Assembly (NCBI GenBank): GCA_943333275.1
Contig: CALQSQ010000031.1
Span: forward strand, 1 to 55,343
Source of the DNA: Akkermansia muciniphila
GTDB taxonomy: Bacteria > Verrucomicrobiota > Verrucomicrobiia > Verrucomicrobiales > V1-33
Length of the DNA: 55,343 nucleotides
Reading direction: 5' to 3'
Position 1 is the stretch's first letter. Every line of letters begins with the position of its first letter. A model generated the notes under the pieces. The model had not been told where the DNA came from. It did no database searches and worked only from the letters and a program-made list of their open reading frames with translations. Position numbers and translations under genes: made by a program. Below, piece by piece: positions 26,825-36,033 of the stretch.

Positions 26825-28042
26825 TTACTTTTCCCCGATGCAATAAAGATGTCGTCCACTGCGAATGTAAATGCGTTTTTCCACGAAGGCAGGGGAACCG
26901 CCGTGGCCTTCGCCAAGATGGTTTCGTTTGAGTTCACGGCATGGATTGCCAGGCTCCAGCACCAGGGCATCACCCTGATCGTTGAAGACAAAAAGCCTGT
27001 TCCCCGCCAGCGTGAGGCTGGGATACATGCTGATCTCCACGTCGTCACTGACATTGGGGAAAGCCAGCTCGCGGGTGACCAGCACCGTGCCGTCGCGGGC
27101 ATCAAGGATGCTGAATTTCAGCTCATTCGCCACGGCGTAAATCAACCCGTTGTCAATGAGGGCGGAGGCATAGTAGGTGCCCGGGATTTCCTGTTCCCAC
27201 AAAGGTTTGGGCAGCCACCGGTCCGGGCTCGCAGGGGTGAATCGGTGCGAAATGGAACCCGTTTGGATCAGATAAACCGTGTCATCCCGGACGATCGGGC
27301 TGGCAAACTTTAGACCGCCAGGCATGGCCGCAAGGATCATGCCGTCGGAGCTCCGAACCAGATGACCCGAGGGCATGACCAGAACATTGGTCTCGTCGAT
27401 TTTCGCCGCCATGGGTGTTCCGAAACTTTCCGGAACCTCCTTCCTTGTCCAAACTTCCCTGCCGGTGGTTGGGTCCAGGGCCATGAGGTGGGAGAGGGTG
27501 ACGAACAGTTTGCCATCGGCCAGCACGGGTGAGGCGGCACGACCATATTGGGACGTGGGCTTCAAGTCGAAATACCTGATCCATTGCCGCCTGCCGCTTA
27601 CGTCATAACAGGCCGCGATGCCGTTGCCGAGTACGACATACACATTTTTCCCGTCACTCGCGGGTGTGGATGTGGTGTTGTCGGGTGTGGCGGGCGGGGC
27701 TTGCGATGAATCCTTTTCCGGAAGATCGGCCGGACCGTTCGATTGCTGCCAGAGGATTTTCCCATCCGCTGCATCGACGCAGAAGAGGATCGCCGGGTCA
27801 GCGGTGACAAAGACTTTCCCACCGACTACCACCGGCGATGAATACCTGTTCGGGCCGATGGTGGTTTTCCACAGGATGTTTTTTGTCTCGCTCCACTCAA
27901 GGGGCGGATTGGCGTTAGGGAAATGGCCGGAGCCATCATTTCGCCAGCCCACGGGGGCCGAGGCGTTGTCAGCATTGCCAACCCCCGCCCATGCGATGGT
28001 GAGCATGGCGCAAAGAACTCCCCGGTAACGCAGAGGTCTCAT
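26825..28042 (-). CDS. PQQ-binding-like beta-propeller repeat protein, 405 aa
   Basis: A signal peptide (LCAMLTIAWAGVGNADNA) is followed by repeated propeller blades with the PQQ/YWTD-like tryptophan-docking pattern: NILWKTTIGPNRYSSPVVVGGKVFVT, ILFCVDAADGKILWQ, YDVSGRRQWIRYFD, LMALDPTTGREVWTRK, FSILDARDGTVLVTRE. Such extracellular propellers act as binding scaffolds in this phylum; no dehydrogenase residues can be claimed. Its ATG overlaps the stop of the upstream propeller gene by four bases (ATGA at 28039-28042), so the two are co-translated. A lipoprotein FGE gene follows after 29 bases. Confidence 0.9.
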   Translation of the reverse strand: MRPLRYRGVLCAMLTIAWAGVGNADNASAPVGWRNDGSGHFPNANPPLEWSETKNILWKTTIGPNRYSSPVVVGGKVFVTADPAILFCVDAADGKILWQQSNGPADLPEKDSSQAPPATPDNTTSTPASDGKNVYVVLGNGIAACYDVSGRRQWIRYFDLKPTSQYGRAASPVLADGKLFVTLSHLMALDPTTGREVWTRKEVPESFGTPMAAKIDETNVLVMPSGHLVRSSDGMILAAMPGGLKFASPIVRDDTVYLIQTGSISHRFTPASPDRWLPKPLWEQEIPGTYYASALIDNGLIYAVANELKFSILDARDGTVLVTRELAFPNVSDDVEISMYPSLTLAGNRLFVFNDQGDALVLEPGNPCRELKRNHLGEGHGGSPAFVEKRIYIRSGRHLYCIGEK

Positions 28043-29499
28043 TTCTTGATATCGAAACAGATGATCTCGGTGGGCGTTCGCAGGAACAACCGCCCGTTGG
28101 CCAGCACTGGCATGGACCAGTCGAGAAGCCCGCGTTCCTTGCGCTTGCCTACATTCGCGAGGCTGTGAAGGTTCTCGATGCAGCCTTTCTGCAGGTAAGC
28201 CTGCCGGTTTGCCTCAACCAAGGTCAGCCGCTTGTGGTCGTGGATAAAAAGCAGGCCGTCCGCTGCGGTGATGGACAGTCCTAGATGAAACCCCGGTTCT
28301 TTCCAGAGGAGACTTCCAGTCATCAGGTCGCTGCACCGAAAGGAGTAATTCTGTTCACCCGGGCGCGCTCCGATGTCCGCGGCGTCCTTGCGTGAATCAA
28401 TGTAGAATCCGTAAATGCACCCGTCCCAGATCACGGGTGGCGTAACCGCGTCATGGATTTCAATGTTGGTCCAGAGGACTTTGGGTTTCGGGTCAGGCTG
28501 GCTGAAATCGCACTCCACCAGCGACGGCTGCCAGCCATTCAGCGAATCCAGATACAGGTTGGGGCCAACTTTCCGGAGAGCGCCGCTGGCCCATGCCGGA
28601 GCCTCGTTGGGACCGGAACATTCCCAATTCCAGAGCTGTTTGCCATCCGCCCAGCGCAGGATCTTCCACTGGCGGTTGCCATGAATGACGATGCAGTCCT
28701 CACCGCGAAATTTGACCGGCAATCCGCTGCCGGTAACCAACCCAGGGCCACGGCAGCCCGGGGAACAATCCTCCTCGAATTTCCATGCCACTTTTCCACT
28801 CGCGACGTCGTAGGCGAAGAACTGCATCTTCCCCGTGACTTCCGTAACCGTCCATGCAGGGATGGCCGGATTGCCCCCCTGCCAGAAGAAGTACGGGACC
28901 TTGTCTCCCAGGGGAATGAGCGACCCGTTGAATCCCTTCCACTCCAAATTTCCATCCCCCTTCAGCGATCCATTCAAATACGGCGACTCCTCCCTGAAAC
29001 TTCGTTTCCAAACAATGGCCCCCGTCTTGCGGTCGAAACAGAACGCATCCCCGAACGTGCCGATTTCATAGACATGCTTTTCCGTGATCGTCGGCGTGGC
29101 CCGGACCCCCAGCTGTCCCCATCCGACTTTCCAGACCGGTGGCACCTCGTAGGTGTGGCTCCACTTTTCCATTCCGGTGTTGGCGTTAATGCAGTGCACC
29201 GATTCCTTTTCCTGGTCCTCCTCCAGCTGCGCATAGCAAAGGTCGTCCCCGGCCACGGAGGGATGATTCGAACCCGCTCCGACCGGGATTCTCCACAATA
29301 TTTTCGGGCCGTCCGCAGGCCATTCCCTCAGCAATTCCTTCTCATCCGACGTGCAGTCGGCATTCGGTCCGGCCCACTGGGGCCAGTCGCCACCAGCTGC
29401 GGATCCCGTCACGGCCCGCAGCATGACAACTTGCAACAGAACGAGGGAGCATGCGGACAGCGTGCGTGATCGAAAAGCAGGAAATTTAGCCAGGGACAT
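28039..29499 (-). CDS. PQQ-binding-like beta-propeller repeat protein, 486 aa
   Basis: From the ATG at 29499 it has a signal peptide (SACSLVLLQVVMLRAVTGSA) and the phylum-typical opening GGDWPQWAGPNADCTSDEKELLREWPADGPKILWRIPVG. Blades follow: SVHCINANTGMEKWSHTYEV, AFCFDRKTGAIVWKRSF, FFAYDVASGKVAWKFEEDC, KILRWADGKQLWNWEC. It shares the outer-membrane or extracellular propeller architecture of its coupled neighbour. Several extra cysteines are present. An upstream in-frame ATG at 29619 lacks signal-peptide character, so the start at 29499 is preferred. It is divergent from the sulfatase gene across about 180 bases, a likely shared control region. Confidence 0.88.
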   Translation of the reverse strand: MSLAKFPAFRSRTLSACSLVLLQVVMLRAVTGSAAGGDWPQWAGPNADCTSDEKELLREWPADGPKILWRIPVGAGSNHPSVAGDDLCYAQLEEDQEKESVHCINANTGMEKWSHTYEVPPVWKVGWGQLGVRATPTITEKHVYEIGTFGDAFCFDRKTGAIVWKRSFREESPYLNGSLKGDGNLEWKGFNGSLIPLGDKVPYFFWQGGNPAIPAWTVTEVTGKMQFFAYDVASGKVAWKFEEDCSPGCRGPGLVTGSGLPVKFRGEDCIVIHGNRQWKILRWADGKQLWNWECSGPNEAPAWASGALRKVGPNLYLDSLNGWQPSLVECDFSQPDPKPKVLWTNIEIHDAVTPPVIWDGCIYGFYIDSRKDAADIGARPGEQNYSFRCSDLMTGSLLWKEPGFHLGLSITAADGLLFIHDHKRLTLVEANRQAYLQKGCIENLHSLANVGKRKERGLLDWSMPVLANGRLFLRTPTEIICFDIKK

Positions 29500-29678
29500 G
29501 CCGGATTGAGCACCTTCGCAGGGGCAGAGGCGACCAGTGTTTTGGATTTTTCGCGGAAGACGTCGCAGGGGATTCAGTAGGGCCGTGGCGAAAGGGATGG
29601 AGGTGGTGGAGGTCTCCATTATTGGTTGCCCGGAGGATTTTCGGTCTGCGGAGGCCGCAGGTCATGCTATGCTGTCGG

Positions 29679-31013
29679 ATGCAAAAAATTTATCCCCTGC
29701 TGTTGCTTCTGATTTTGATCCATCGGCCTCTGCTGGCGGAGGCTCCCCGGCCGAATATTGTCTTTATCATCAGCGATGACCAATCGTGGACGGACTATGG
29801 ATTCATGGGGCATGCGCAGATCCGGACGCCACATTTGGATCAACTGGCGCGGCAGAGTCTGGTGTTTCGGCGCGGGTATGTTTGTTCCAGCCTGTGCTGT
29901 CCGTCGCTGGCGAGTCTGCTGACGGGAAAGTATTCGCATCAGACAAAAATCACCGGCAATGAGCCTCCGAGGCCAAAAGGCGCGGGCGTGAATGCTTACA
30001 AGGACCCGGCCTTTCGTGCGCAGTTGCAGCAGCTGAACGATTTCATGCTCGCGCAGCCGCGCCTGCCTGCGGAGCTGGGGAAGGAGGGGTATCTGAGTTT
30101 CCAGACCGGCAAATGGTGGGCGGGAAATTATGCGAATGGGGGCTTCACGGACGGGATGTCGGATGGGGATATCGATCATGGCGGACGGCATGGAGATGCG
30201 GGGTTGGAAATTGGCCGCAAGTCGATGCAGCCGATTGCGGATTTCATGGACAAGGCGGTGAAGCAGAAGCGGCCGTTTTTTCTGTGGTATGCGCCCATGC
30301 TGCCGCATCAGCCACACGATCCCCCGGAGCGGCTGTTGAAAAAATACCGGGACCAGACACCCTCGCTCCATCTGGCAAAATATTGGGCGATGTGTGAGTG
30401 GTTCGATGAGACATGCGGCACGCTGCTGCTGCAGTTGGAAGCACGACATCTCACGGATAATACCATCGTGGTTTACCTCGCGGATAACGGATGGATTCAG
30501 GATCCCGACAAACCAACCTCCCGCAGCGATTCCAAGCGCAGCCAATACGACGGCGGCCTGCGCACGCCGATCCTGATACGCTGGCCAGGCAAAATCGAGC
30601 CGCGGTTCGACAACACACCGGTGAACTCTGTGGACATCGCGCCCACACTTTACGATGCCCTGGAAACCGCGAGCCCGGCTGGCCTGGCCGGCCTCAGCCT
30701 GCTGGACAAATCGGCCATCGAAAAACGCAATGCCGCCACGGGGGCCTGTTTCCTGCACAACGCCGTGGACATTCAGAAGCCGGAGAAAAATCTCACGTAT
30801 CGCTGGCGCGTGGAGGGGGAATGGAAAGTGATCGTCCCCAATCCCGCCAACGTCACCGAAGCCAACAAACCAGGGCTACAGCCCGACGCGGTGGAGCTTT
30901 ATCACATCACCGAAGATCCCAACGAGGAGCACAACCTCGCAGACAAGGAATCAGCCAAAGTGAAGGAACTGCGCGGCCATCTGGATGCCTGGTGGGATGG
31001 TTTGAGCCCTTGA
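29679..31013 (+). CDS. Sulfatase with an atypical C-C-P-S-L active-site motif
   Basis: About 444 residues from the ATG at 29679, with a signal peptide (YPLLLLLILIHRPLLAEA). Sulfatase family S1 features are RPNIVFIISDDQSWTDYGFMGH (metal-binding Asp pair), the active-site region VCSSLCCPSLASLLTGKYSHQTKITGN, PFFLWYAPMLPHQPHDPP, IVVYLADNGW and SKRSQYDGGLRTPILIRWPG. The sequence expected for formylglycine formation is CxPxR; here C73-C74-P75-S76-L77 keeps the cysteine and proline but has Leu in place of Arg. It may belong to a subgroup with a shifted or different requirement, or be poorly converted. The nearby FGE lipoprotein makes conversion plausible. It is probably periplasmic and desulfates a polysaccharide or glycan; substrate unknown. 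Confidence 0.9.
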   Translation: MQKIYPLLLLLILIHRPLLAEAPRPNIVFIISDDQSWTDYGFMGHAQIRTPHLDQLARQSLVFRRGYVCSSLCCPSLASLLTGKYSHQTKITGNEPPRPKGAGVNAYKDPAFRAQLQQLNDFMLAQPRLPAELGKEGYLSFQTGKWWAGNYANGGFTDGMSDGDIDHGGRHGDAGLEIGRKSMQPIADFMDKAVKQKRPFFLWYAPMLPHQPHDPPERLLKKYRDQTPSLHLAKYWAMCEWFDETCGTLLLQLEARHLTDNTIVVYLADNGWIQDPDKPTSRSDSKRSQYDGGLRTPILIRWPGKIEPRFDNTPVNSVDIAPTLYDALETASPAGLAGLSLLDKSAIEKRNAATGACFLHNAVDIQKPEKNLTYRWRVEGEWKVIVPNPANVTEANKPGLQPDAVELYHITEDPNEEHNLADKESAKVKELRGHLDAWWDGLSP

Positions 31014-31022
31014 GCTTCGTGC

Positions 31023-33806
31023 TCACCGCGAGCGTAGTTCCGGCTTGGCACCGATCACGGTGGCGACGGCATCGCGGAGTTGGTAGAGGAGGTTTGTGTC
31101 CTCGATCTTCAATCCCCGTGCGTCCGTGACAAAGAAGGAATCGATCGCCGCTCCCTTTTCCGTGTTGATGCGGGCATGGGTGATTTCCAATCCAAGATTG
31201 CCGATGGCCATGAAGACATCGTAGAGCAGGCCGATGCGGTCCACGGCTTGAAATTCGATGACGGTGAATTCCGGATGCGATTTGTTGCTCACGGCGACGT
31301 AGGCAGGGAACTCGCGCTGCCACTCGGGCGGGGGTTCGGGGCTGGAGGAGAGGAAATTTTTATCCACCAAGCGGTCGAAAGAAACGGGTTTGCCGGTGAA
31401 GGTTTTTTCAATCAGGGCGGCCACGCTGTCGATAGTCTTCTGGTCCGTGACGGGCGCGAGCTTGGTTGTGCAGACTCTGAAGACATCGAGCACCAGACGA
31501 TCCTGGCGCAGGAAAAGGTCCGCTCCGAGAATGTTGATGTTGTTCGCGGAAAGGGCTCCGGCGATCTTCGCGAGCAGGAGGTGGCGGTCCCAGGTGACGA
31601 GCGTAAGTTCGCTGCAGCCCTGCTCGGGCTTGGCGGTCCATTTCAGCACCGGGGTGAGCACGGCTGCGGGATCGTCCTTGGCGAGCTGGCGGTAAAATTT
31701 CCGGAACAACCGGATGTGATCGATGACCACGCTGGCCGCACGCACGCGGAAATACCGTTCCGGCATGAGGTCGAAATGCGTGGCGATCTCCGCGTGGTAA
31801 CTGGCGTCCAGTTCCTGATCCACGGTTTTGCGCACTTCCTGCGTCTGCAATTTCCGGCTGCTGAGAAAGGCTTCCTGATTGCTGAGATACTCCACGGTCT
31901 GGCGGTAGAGCTGGCGCAGGAGGCTGTCCTTCCAGTCGCTCCAGCCGTGCTCGTAGGTGGCGGAGGCATCCGCGAAAGTCATGATGTAAAGGGCATCCAG
32001 CCATTCCTTGGTCTTCACGATCTTCGCGAACTGCATGATCACGGCGGGATCCTCCAGATCCATCGTCGTCGCGGTCTTCCAGAGCGTGAGGTGGTGGCCC
32101 ACGAGGAACATGAGCATGCGGCGGCGGGCGGGGGTGATCTGCAGGCGGCGGCAGACTTTGTCCGTCAGTTCCTCGCTGGCGAAGGAATGCTCGCGCACGT
32201 TCTCGCTGCGGCCGGTATCGTGCATGATCAGCGCGAGATAGAGGATGAACGGGTCCTCTAGGTTGTGGAAAATCTCCTGCTGCTTGGCCAGCTTCTGCTC
32301 CTGGGTATCGCTGAGGGCATCCAGCTTCTCGATCGTCTGCAGCGTGTGTTCGTCGGCGGTGAACTGATGGAAAAATTCATGCTGCACCAAGTCCGTGAGC
32401 CCGCCGAACTCCGGCAGGTACCTTCCCAGGAATCCCACCCGGTGCATCTGCCGCAGCACCCGCCCCACGTCCCCCTTGCGGCTCAGGATCGCCTCAAACG
32501 TCTCGCGGTTGGCCTTGCGGTATTGGAATGTCTTATTGATGATCAGCCACCCCTCCTTCACCACCTGGCGAATCTGCGGGCTGAGCTGCAAATGCCGCAG
32601 TTGGGTGTGCTGGAACAGCCGCATCATCCGCGCACTGTCCTCCTTGAAGATTTCCGTGTTCTCAGGATAAATGAAATCGCCCTGACTGTAGAAGCCATCG
32701 AACTTCTCCCGCCCCGGCGTCTCCTTCCGCCGCGCCAGGAAACCCAGCAGCCGCGGCTTCACCGTCCCCTCCGTCTCCAGCTCGAACCTCTCCATCAGCG
32801 ACTGGCAATGCTGGTAGATCTGCCGCGTGTGATGGTAGTAGTCCTTCATCAGCAACTCCGTCTTCACCGTCACGCGCTGCCCCGGATAGTTCAGATTCTT
32901 CGCCACCGTCCCCTGCGCCCGCAGCGTCAGATTATCGCTCGATTTCTTATCCGAGTAGTGCAGGTCATTGCGCACCAGCATCAGGAAATCCAGCGCCCGG
33001 CGCAGCTCCTGCGCCCCGATCGTCGTGAAGATCCGTTTCTTCACCAGCTCATCCAGATCCATCGTCCCCAGCTTCACATAGCAGCTCCAGAGGATCGTGT
33101 GGTAGTCCCGCAGCCCCCCGCAGCCATTCTTCACATGCGGCTCCTTCACCAGAAATGTCTGGAAATGCTCCGCGTGCCGCTTCAGCAGATCCTGCCGCCG
33201 GTGCTCAAGAAATTCATCCTCCTTGCCGTCGATGCACTCCTTCCGGAATCGCTTCGTCAGTTCATCATACAACGCCCGCTCCCCCGCCAGGAAACGTGTC
33301 TCGATGAGCGATGTCTTCGTCTGGTTGTTCTTGTTCGCCTCTTCAAACGTCTCCTTCAGCGACCGCACCGCATGCCCGACCTTGTAACCCACATCCCACA
33401 GCATGTACAGCACGCTATCGATCGCCTGCTTCACCCCCGCCGTCACCTTCCCCGGATGGATGAACTGCAAATCAATATCACTGTGCGGATTCAACATCCC
33501 CCGCCCATACCCACCCGTCGCCACCAGCGCCACCCGCACATCCGCCGCCCCCTCCGAGAGCGAACGATGGAAAACATTATGCAGGACGATGTCCAGCGTC
33601 GCCGCCCGCATCTTCGCCACCTCCACCCCACCCTCCCGCTTCAGCGCCCCCTGCTTATGCGCCAGCCGGATCCGGTGCTCCTCCTTCTTCAGGAAACTTT
33701 TATACTTCTGCAAAAGCTCCGCCGGCGACTGCGCATTCCGGTGCGCCTCCAGCAAAGCGATGTCGGCATGGGCGGAAACTTTCTTACGGTGGTCGGTGGG
33801 AGGCAT
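31023..33806 (-). CDS. glnD: [Protein-PII] uridylyltransferase / uridylyl-removing enzyme
   Basis: 927 residues. GlnD senses glutamine and adds or removes UMP on PII proteins, controlling nitrogen assimilation. The nucleotidyltransferase domain has VALVATGGYGRGMLNPHSDIDLQFIHPG (GG...DxD); a helical GlnD-UTase region follows (HFQTFLVKEPHVKNGCGGLRDYHTILW); the HD domain has YLALIMHDTGRSENVREHSFAS; two C-terminal ACT domains follow (ELTLVTWDRHLLLAKIAGALSANNINILGADL and FTVIEFQAVDRIGLLYDVFMAIGNLGLEITHARI). The length is normal. No glnB or glnK gene is in the window. The strand composition of the gene changes near 32390: the 5' part is G-ending and the 3' part C-ending in codon third positions, by eye. 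Confidence 0.96.
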   Translation of the reverse strand: MPPTDHRKKVSAHADIALLEAHRNAQSPAELLQKYKSFLKKEEHRIRLAHKQGALKREGGVEVAKMRAATLDIVLHNVFHRSLSEGAADVRVALVATGGYGRGMLNPHSDIDLQFIHPGKVTAGVKQAIDSVLYMLWDVGYKVGHAVRSLKETFEEANKNNQTKTSLIETRFLAGERALYDELTKRFRKECIDGKEDEFLEHRRQDLLKRHAEHFQTFLVKEPHVKNGCGGLRDYHTILWSCYVKLGTMDLDELVKKRIFTTIGAQELRRALDFLMLVRNDLHYSDKKSSDNLTLRAQGTVAKNLNYPGQRVTVKTELLMKDYYHHTRQIYQHCQSLMERFELETEGTVKPRLLGFLARRKETPGREKFDGFYSQGDFIYPENTEIFKEDSARMMRLFQHTQLRHLQLSPQIRQVVKEGWLIINKTFQYRKANRETFEAILSRKGDVGRVLRQMHRVGFLGRYLPEFGGLTDLVQHEFFHQFTADEHTLQTIEKLDALSDTQEQKLAKQQEIFHNLEDPFILYLALIMHDTGRSENVREHSFASEELTDKVCRRLQITPARRRMLMFLVGHHLTLWKTATTMDLEDPAVIMQFAKIVKTKEWLDALYIMTFADASATYEHGWSDWKDSLLRQLYRQTVEYLSNQEAFLSSRKLQTQEVRKTVDQELDASYHAEIATHFDLMPERYFRVRAASVVIDHIRLFRKFYRQLAKDDPAAVLTPVLKWTAKPEQGCSELTLVTWDRHLLLAKIAGALSANNINILGADLFLRQDRLVLDVFRVCTTKLAPVTDQKTIDSVAALIEKTFTGKPVSFDRLVDKNFLSSSPEPPPEWQREFPAYVAVSNKSHPEFTVIEFQAVDRIGLLYDVFMAIGNLGLEITHARINTEKGAAIDSFFVTDARGLKIEDTNLLYQLRDAVATVIGAKPELRSR

Positions 33807-33943
33807 GGGAGAGACAGGAAATCAGCCCGCATCCTCCCCCACCCCACCACCCCGCGCAACCTTTCCTTCGGGGGCTCTGGTCCTCGGGCTGCGCCCGCAT
33901 GACAGTCCGTAAGATTTAGCAATTCAGCGCGCGAAACGGAGAT

Positions 33944-34348
33944 TCACTCAATCATCAAACTGTCGTCATGGTAAACCTTGAAACAGCCACATGCGATGCC
34001 AGCAACCCAAGCAAAATCAACCAACCGCCCCATCCAATCCACTGCGTAAAAACTATCGAAAATGAAACATGCCGCAGTAATAGCCGCGATGAAAAATGCC
34101 GTCCCACGTTTATATGCAGGAGCTACGGAAAACGCGGCCCACACCAATCCATAGCCCCCGCCTCCAATAATACATAACGGAAGCATTGAGCGATTCTCCC
34201 AAGCGTCCCCTTGAATTTCCCCACCCCATTTGTAACGGTGGAGGAACACCCCGTCAGCCAAGCCTGTGATCTGAGCTGAAAGCACAACTATGATCCAAAC
34301 TCCCAAAACCGCAGGGATAACCGCCACCCAACGAAGGATATTTTTCAT
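33944..34348 (-). CDS. Small four-helix membrane protein, unknown
   Basis: 134 residues with four hydrophobic segments: VAVIPAVLGVWIIVVLSAQITGL, LPLCIIGGGGYGLVWAAFSV, GTAFFIAAITAACFIFDSF and LVDFAWVAGIACGCF. No family recognised. Lower GC than its neighbours. Upstream of it, 34349-34590 contains nothing I can identify. Confidence 0.6.
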   Translation of the reverse strand: MKNILRWVAVIPAVLGVWIIVVLSAQITGLADGVFLHRYKWGGEIQGDAWENRSMLPLCIIGGGGYGLVWAAFSVAPAYKRGTAFFIAAITAACFIFDSFYAVDWMGRLVDFAWVAGIACGCFKVYHDDSLMIE

Positions 34349-34590
34349 CTGTTAGCACTAGCCGCAGCCCTCTGTGTTTGCAATTCAAATCACCCCTACT
34401 GGTTATTGAGCGCCGGGTGGTTTATCCGGCTGCGGCCTTGGCGAGGGGGGTGTCGGGGAAATTGGGTGCGGGGGCAAATGCTTCCTACCTGTGGTGGGGA
34501 GGGTTCGGCCGCGTTTCCTTCGACTGCCTCCTTCATGGCGGTGACGGAAAATCTTTCGTGCCGTTGTCCCTGCTTGTGAGAAAATCCTCC

Positions 34591-34806
34591 ATGAAACCCG
34601 CCCCACCACGCTCCGGCTGGACGCTCCAGCGATGCGAGAGCTTTGACGACATGCGTGTGCAGGCCATCCGCCGCTGGCAGCGTGTGAGCGCCACTGCACG
34701 TGCCACCGCCGCGTGGGAACTCGTGGTGGAAGCCTGGTCCTTGAAGAAACGCCCCGCCCATGAACTCCGACTTCAGAGAGTTATTACTGTAATGCGCAAG
34801 GGCTAG
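34591..34806 (+). CDS. Small conserved-type protein, 71 aa, unknown
   Basis: Starts at the ATG at 34591 (MKPAPPRSGWTLQRCESFDDMRVQAIRRWQRVSATARATAAWELVVEAW). The pattern of a short basic start, SFDDM, then RWQ and a helical Arg-rich tail is like a group of small bacterial proteins often found near toxin-type nucleotidyltransferases or standing alone; I cannot name it. The longer in-frame start at 34378 adds an unconvincing leader. It ends 22 bases before the convergent PhyH gene. Confidence 0.5.
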   Translation: MKPAPPRSGWTLQRCESFDDMRVQAIRRWQRVSATARATAAWELVVEAWSLKKRPAHELRLQRVITVMRKG

Positions 34807-34828
34807 AGGACGACGAGGATCCAAATGG

Positions 34829-35494
34829 TTAGGCATCATGATGCCAGTGTAGCCCATCCGGCAAATCGTTTCCGGCATACTCAATGTGCAGGATCCGCCG
34901 ATGGCGATCGGATGTTGAGCGGCCTGAAGCATGAAGTAGCAGAGGCCGCATCAACAGGGCATCGCCCCGCTGGGCGCGGCAAATCTCCTCGGGGATGGAG
35001 CCCCGGAGTCGCTCAATGTCTGCTGCTGCAAGCCTGCCGTAAACATGAGAGCCCTGCAGGACCTTCAATGCACCGTTCGACTCGTCCGTGTCATCGAGGT
35101 GCAGTCGCAATGTGATCATGTCCTGGAGAAGCTCCACTGGCGGCTGCACATGAACCACGCCATCCTTCGTGCTCCATGGTCCGAATCCCGGAACATCCGC
35201 CTGATGCGTGACCGCGATGGTCAAATCCTGATGCCAGGCCACAAGCCAGTTGGTCTCCGATGACTTATTGAAATATATGGCCCTGACCGGTCGGGGCGGA
35301 CCGGGTAAATAGGGCCGCACAGCGGAGATCAAAGGCTCTGAATGGGCTAATTCGCTGACAAACCGGCGGCCCAACATGCCGCGCTGTCCTGCTCCCGTAA
35401 CATTTCCAAGCAACGTGCGGAGTTCATCCATGGCCTCTGACTGCAAAAGACTCCGAACGATGGTAAAGCCTCGATTCTGAACTTCAGAGTACAC
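34829..35494 (-). CDS. Phytanoyl-CoA dioxygenase (PhyH) family protein
   Basis: 221 residues of the Fe(II)/2-oxoglutarate-dependent oxygenase fold. The metal facial triad is visible as WHQDLTI (HxD) and a distal histidine in LLLHASGRSTSDRHRRILHIEY, which also carries the arginine for 2-oxoglutarate. NGALKVLQGSHVYGRL is the family's central block. It would hydroxylate a small molecule in the cytoplasm; bacterial PhyH substrates vary widely, so none is assigned. Monocistronic in appearance. Confidence 0.88.
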   Translation of the reverse strand: MYSEVQNRGFTIVRSLLQSEAMDELRTLLGNVTGAGQRGMLGRRFVSELAHSEPLISAVRPYLPGPPRPVRAIYFNKSSETNWLVAWHQDLTIAVTHQADVPGFGPWSTKDGVVHVQPPVELLQDMITLRLHLDDTDESNGALKVLQGSHVYGRLAAADIERLRGSIPEEICRAQRGDALLMRPLLLHASGRSTSDRHRRILHIEYAGNDLPDGLHWHHDA

Positions 35495-35763
35495 GGTGCC
35501 GGGGTTGGTTGGCGGATATCCTAAGTTTTGGGCGGTTGCACGTCAGAGGGTTGATCAAGCCGGTTGGTATGACGGAAGTGCACCTGTGAAAGGTGCGGGT
35601 TTCTCGACGGCAATTTGGCATGGTGAAGAAAAGGTCGGTGAATTTGGGTGGGGGGCAAATGAATAGCTTTGTCCGGCGGCTGGGGAAATTCATAGGCTCG
35701 TCTCAGACAGCGTGGGAGTCGGTTGGACCTCGGGGCTCGCATCCGCATGGCTCATGGGGCATG

Positions 35764-36008
35764 CAAGCCGGAGGCTTGCCTTCGATTAGCCGGAGATCGA
35801 GCGCAGCGACACCACCGGAATAGGCCGCACCACGGGGTCGCATCCCGGCAGGGATGCCAGCCGGGGTCCGCTGCATAAAATCATTCGCAATGTCTGGACA
35901 AGAGGGGCTGGCATCCCTCCGGGAAGCATGATGGATGGGGGGTGGGTCCCGGGGTGTCGCTCGTGCCTCGCTCGACCCCGGGCTAATAGATTTCAAGCCT
36001 CCGGCTTG
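35764..36008. repeat. 245 bp foldback (MITE-like) repeat element
   Basis: The ends are perfect 15 bp inverted repeats: caagccggaggcttg at 35764-35778 and its complement at 35994-36008. Nested inside are further arms: 35841-35862 pairs with 35906-35924 (ggctggcatccct core), and the segment near 35788-35813 pairs imperfectly with 35954-35982 (ggtgtcgct...). The whole can fold into one long hairpin. Composition and style match the non-coding repeats of Verrucomicrobia and Planctomycetes that are often mis-annotated as arginine-rich proteins. The flanking 35495-35763 shows nothing I recognise. Confidence 0.75.
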
Positions 36009-36033
36009 ATGGGCCGCCGAGGCTTGCTGGCCG

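Noticed and set aside
32265..33902. Plus-strand open frame of 545 codons
   Set aside because: Antisense shadow of glnD; Arg/Leu/Pro-rich low complexity.
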